Positions 5,321 through 6,571 of a stretch of DNA of 6,571 nt are shown in pieces (within the stretch, counting starts at the first letter, position 1; each line of letters starts with the position of its first letter). The DNA is from Actinomycetota bacterium (GTDB taxonomy: Bacteria; Actinomycetota; CADDZG01; WHSQ01), in NCBI GenBank assembly GCA_016781115.1, contig JADDQX010000032.1, forward strand, positions 11,203 to 17,773. The letters run 5' to 3'. Both the position numbers and the translations under genes were made by a program. Under the pieces are notes generated by a model. The model was not told the DNA's origin and did not search any database. It saw only the letters and a list, made by a program, of their open reading frames with translations.

Positions 5321-6264
5321 GGCGCCGCCAGGAAGGGGCCGAGATGATCGAGCATGTGGCGACGGGCTTCCGGCGGATCCACGATCTCGACGGAGTCTCC
5401 GAGACCCACTGCCCACGACACCAGCGCCTCGAGGTTCGCGACCGGCATCTCTACCTCCACCGAACCCTCCGGCCCATCGGTGAGCGGGAGCCGCGGCATG
5501 TTCTGTTGAGGCCACCACGCGAGCTTCTCGTCGAAGCGGACCTTGGCCTTCAGGTCGTTCGCCTCCCCCAGCTCCCACGGCTCCACCCCCGTGTGGGCGT
5601 CGGGGTCGAAATCTTGCGGAACCTCGTAGCGGCCGGCGTCCGGTGTGATCGAAGACCTGATGCGCGAGACCTTGAAGGAGCGCACCGCGTCGCGGTCCAC
5701 GTCGCGGCCGACGAGGTACCAGTTACCGCGCCGATGCACCAGGCTGTACGGCTCGAGGTGGCGGCTGCTCCGCTTGCCGTCGCCGCTCTCGTAGTCGAAG
5801 GCGACCGGCCGCTTCTCCAACAGCGCCGACAGCAGGGGGCCGAGGAGAGGTTGCTCGGCGGCGACATCGGCACCCCATACGACGTGAGGAGCCGACATGG
5901 CGTCGTCCGCAGCATCCAGCGAGAGCTTCCTCAGCCCCGCGGTGGCCTCGTCGCCCACCCCCAGAACGGCGTCGGCCGCGAGCCTCAACGCCGCGAGCTC
6001 GTCCGGCTGGAGGTCGAGGTCGGGCATGTAGTACTTCTTCGGCGGGATGATGTAGGCATCCACGTCGTCCTCGTCCTTGACGACCTCGATGGGGATCCCC
6101 ATCTCTCGGAGCTCGGCTTTGTCTCGCTCGAACGACCGCCGGAAGGCCTCGACGTTGTCGGTCTGGTAGCCGGCGATCCGGGTTCGGATCTCTGCTGCCG
6201 TCATCGGCCTGCGGCTGTCGAGGAGCGCCGCGATGAGGTTGATCAGCCGCTCTATCCGCCTCAT
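5317..6264 (-). CDS. pafB: WYL-domain transcriptional regulator PafB
   Basis: First subunit of the PafBC DNA-damage-response activator. The 315 residues begin with a winged helix (RRIERLINLIAALL, then MTAAEIRTRIAGY) followed by VEAFRRSFERDKAELREMGI (38-57), which closely follows the M. tuberculosis PafB N-terminus as I recall it (VEAFSRMFERDKNELRDLGI). The WYL domain spans about 140-205 with NWYLVGRD (181-188) and SFKVSRI (196-202). A C-terminal WCX-type domain runs to the end. The name (proteasome accessory factor) reflects co-transcription with pafA in mycobacteria; no pafA is visible here and the preceding gene is DUF3866-like. The ATG at 6264 lies 9 nt after the upstream stop and lacks a Shine-Dalgarno sequence. 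TAACCT lies 6 nt upstream, so a separate leaderless promoter is likely in addition to any read-through. Confidence 0.94.
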   Translation of the reverse strand: MRRIERLINLIAALLDSRRPMTAAEIRTRIAGYQTDNVEAFRRSFERDKAELREMGIPIEVVKDEDDVDAYIIPPKKYYMPDLDLQPDELAALRLAADAVLGVGDEATAGLRKLSLDAADDAMSAPHVVWGADVAAEQPLLGPLLSALLEKRPVAFDYESGDGKRSSRHLEPYSLVHRRGNWYLVGRDVDRDAVRSFKVSRIRSSITPDAGRYEVPQDFDPDAHTGVEPWELGEANDLKAKVRFDEKLAWWPQQNMPRLPLTDGPEGSVEVEMPVANLEALVSWAVGLGDSVEIVDPPEARRHMLDHLGPFLAAP

Positions 6265-6270
6265 GGGAGC

Positions 6271-6291
6271 AGGTTAACCACCGAGAGACAA
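6271..6291 (-). promoter_or_regulatory. Candidate pafBC promoter: TAACCT -10 with upstream TTGTC box
   Basis: On the minus strand TAACCT (6276-6271, fits TANNNT) is followed by six nucleotides (GCTCCC) and the pafB ATG. The -10 overlaps the stop codon of the upstream DUF3866-like gene. TTGTC occupies 6291-6287, about 25 nt before the predicted start. The RecA-NDp motif recognised through PafBC in mycobacteria is TTGTCRGTG-N8-TANNNT. Here TTGTC begins 15 nt before the TA, against 17 in that motif, and the bases after TTGTC do not match. Confidence 0.45.
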
Positions 6292-6571
6292 CGCTTCTGT
6301 GGCGACCACCCCGGCGGCAGCCGCCGCCAGCCACGGCTCGGGCTCCCCGCTCATGCGCCGTCCCATCGAGGTCGGATCCAGCCCTCGTTCCAGCAGCCAC
6401 CTCACGCCCGGGCGCCCGTCGGCGATCCTCGAGTCGTGCCGGTCGCAGATGCCGCTCTCTTTCAGCTCGGCCTCGATGGCGCGGCTCTGCGCCGGCTTCA
6501 GCTTGGGGACGGCGACCGTGCAGCGCTCGCGGGCCGCGACGGTAAGGGCGCTGACCGTGTGGTGGCTGATC
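6274..6571 (-). CDS. DUF3866-like protein, C-terminal part (5' end beyond window)
   Basis: The minus-strand frame is open from the right edge (first full codon 6570-6568) to a TAA at 6276-6274, giving the last 98 residues of a longer protein. The visible part reads ISHHTVSAL, then ARERCTVAVP, IEAELKESGI, DRHD, RWLLERGLD, TSMGR and ends in an Ala-rich helix. The HHT..AL motif, the TV.VP strand and the late SMGR with an Ala-rich helix match my memory of the C-terminus of DUF3866, an uncharacterised actinobacterial family. This is recognition from memory and not a database search. The function is unknown. The gene ends 9 nt before pafB, so read-through into pafBC is likely alongside the promoter predicted at its 3' end. 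The start and N-terminal domain cannot be seen. Confidence 0.72.
   Translation of the reverse strand, partial: ISHHTVSALTVAARERCTVAVPKLKPAQSRAIEAELKESGICDRHDSRIADGRPGVRWLLERGLDPTSMGRRMSGEPEPWLAAAAAGVVATEALSLGG

Noticed and set aside
5321..5578. 86-codon upstream extension of the pafC frame to an ATG at 5578
   Set aside because: It is entirely inside pafB in another frame and encodes Arg/Gly/Ala-rich sequence. The GTG at 5320 gives the family's usual N-terminus and a GTGA overlap.
6271..6291. Canonical RecA-NDp (PafBC) motif at pafB
   Set aside because: Only TTGTC and TANNNT match. The spacing is 2 nt short and RGTG is absent, so it is reported as a possible variant and not as the known motif.

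Overview
The window is high-GC DNA (strongly G/C in third codon positions) that reads as a chromosomal segment of an actinomycete-type bacterium (Actinomycetota). The main clue is the pairing of pafB-pafC with tatA-tatC. In Mycobacterium tuberculosis these sit as pafA-pafB-pafC-tatA-tatC-helY (Rv2097c to Rv2092c). The genus cannot be told from the sequence. A deep or uncultured actinobacterial lineage is plausible, because the cluster is rearranged relative to mycobacteria.

Layout, right to left along the minus strand. The C-terminal 98 residues of a DUF3866-like protein (6274-6571) are followed 9 nt later by pafB (5317-6264) and, through a GTGA overlap, by pafC (4352-5320). PafB and PafC are WYL-domain partners that activate the LexA-independent DNA-damage response in mycobacteria. 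The minus-strand run is then interrupted by a convergent plus-strand gene for a soluble GAF-GAF-PAS histidine kinase (2290-4344). Its stop lies only 7 nt from the pafC stop. Divergent from the kinase is a small minus-strand zinc-ribbon protein (1852-2181) ending in a strong hairpin terminator (1807-1836). The series resumes with a TatA/TatB-family protein (1536-1772), translationally coupled to tatC (718-1536), and an unrecognised membrane-anchored protein that runs off the left edge (1-710).

The most coherent non-coding signal is at the start codons. All five starts that are not overlapped by an upstream stop have a -10-like hexamer ending exactly 6 nt before the start codon: TATAGT, TACACT, GATAAT and TAACCT, plus a weaker GATAGA. 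None has a convincing Shine-Dalgarno sequence. The two coupled starts (tatC, pafC) lack the hexamer. This is the expected pattern for leaderless mRNAs, common in actinobacteria. It divides the window into separate transcription units: pafBC, the kinase, the zinc-ribbon gene, tatAC, and the post-tatC gene. The pafB promoter also carries a TTGTC box at about -25, close to but not matching the known PafBC-dependent (RecA-NDp) motif. PafBC autoregulation is therefore a testable possibility.

Functionally the window joins stress-responsive transcription (PafBC), signalling by an orphan cytosolic kinase, and export of folded proteins (Tat). No mobile element, RNA gene, CRISPR array or proteasome structural gene is visible. 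There is no gene-free stretch longer than 108 nt.
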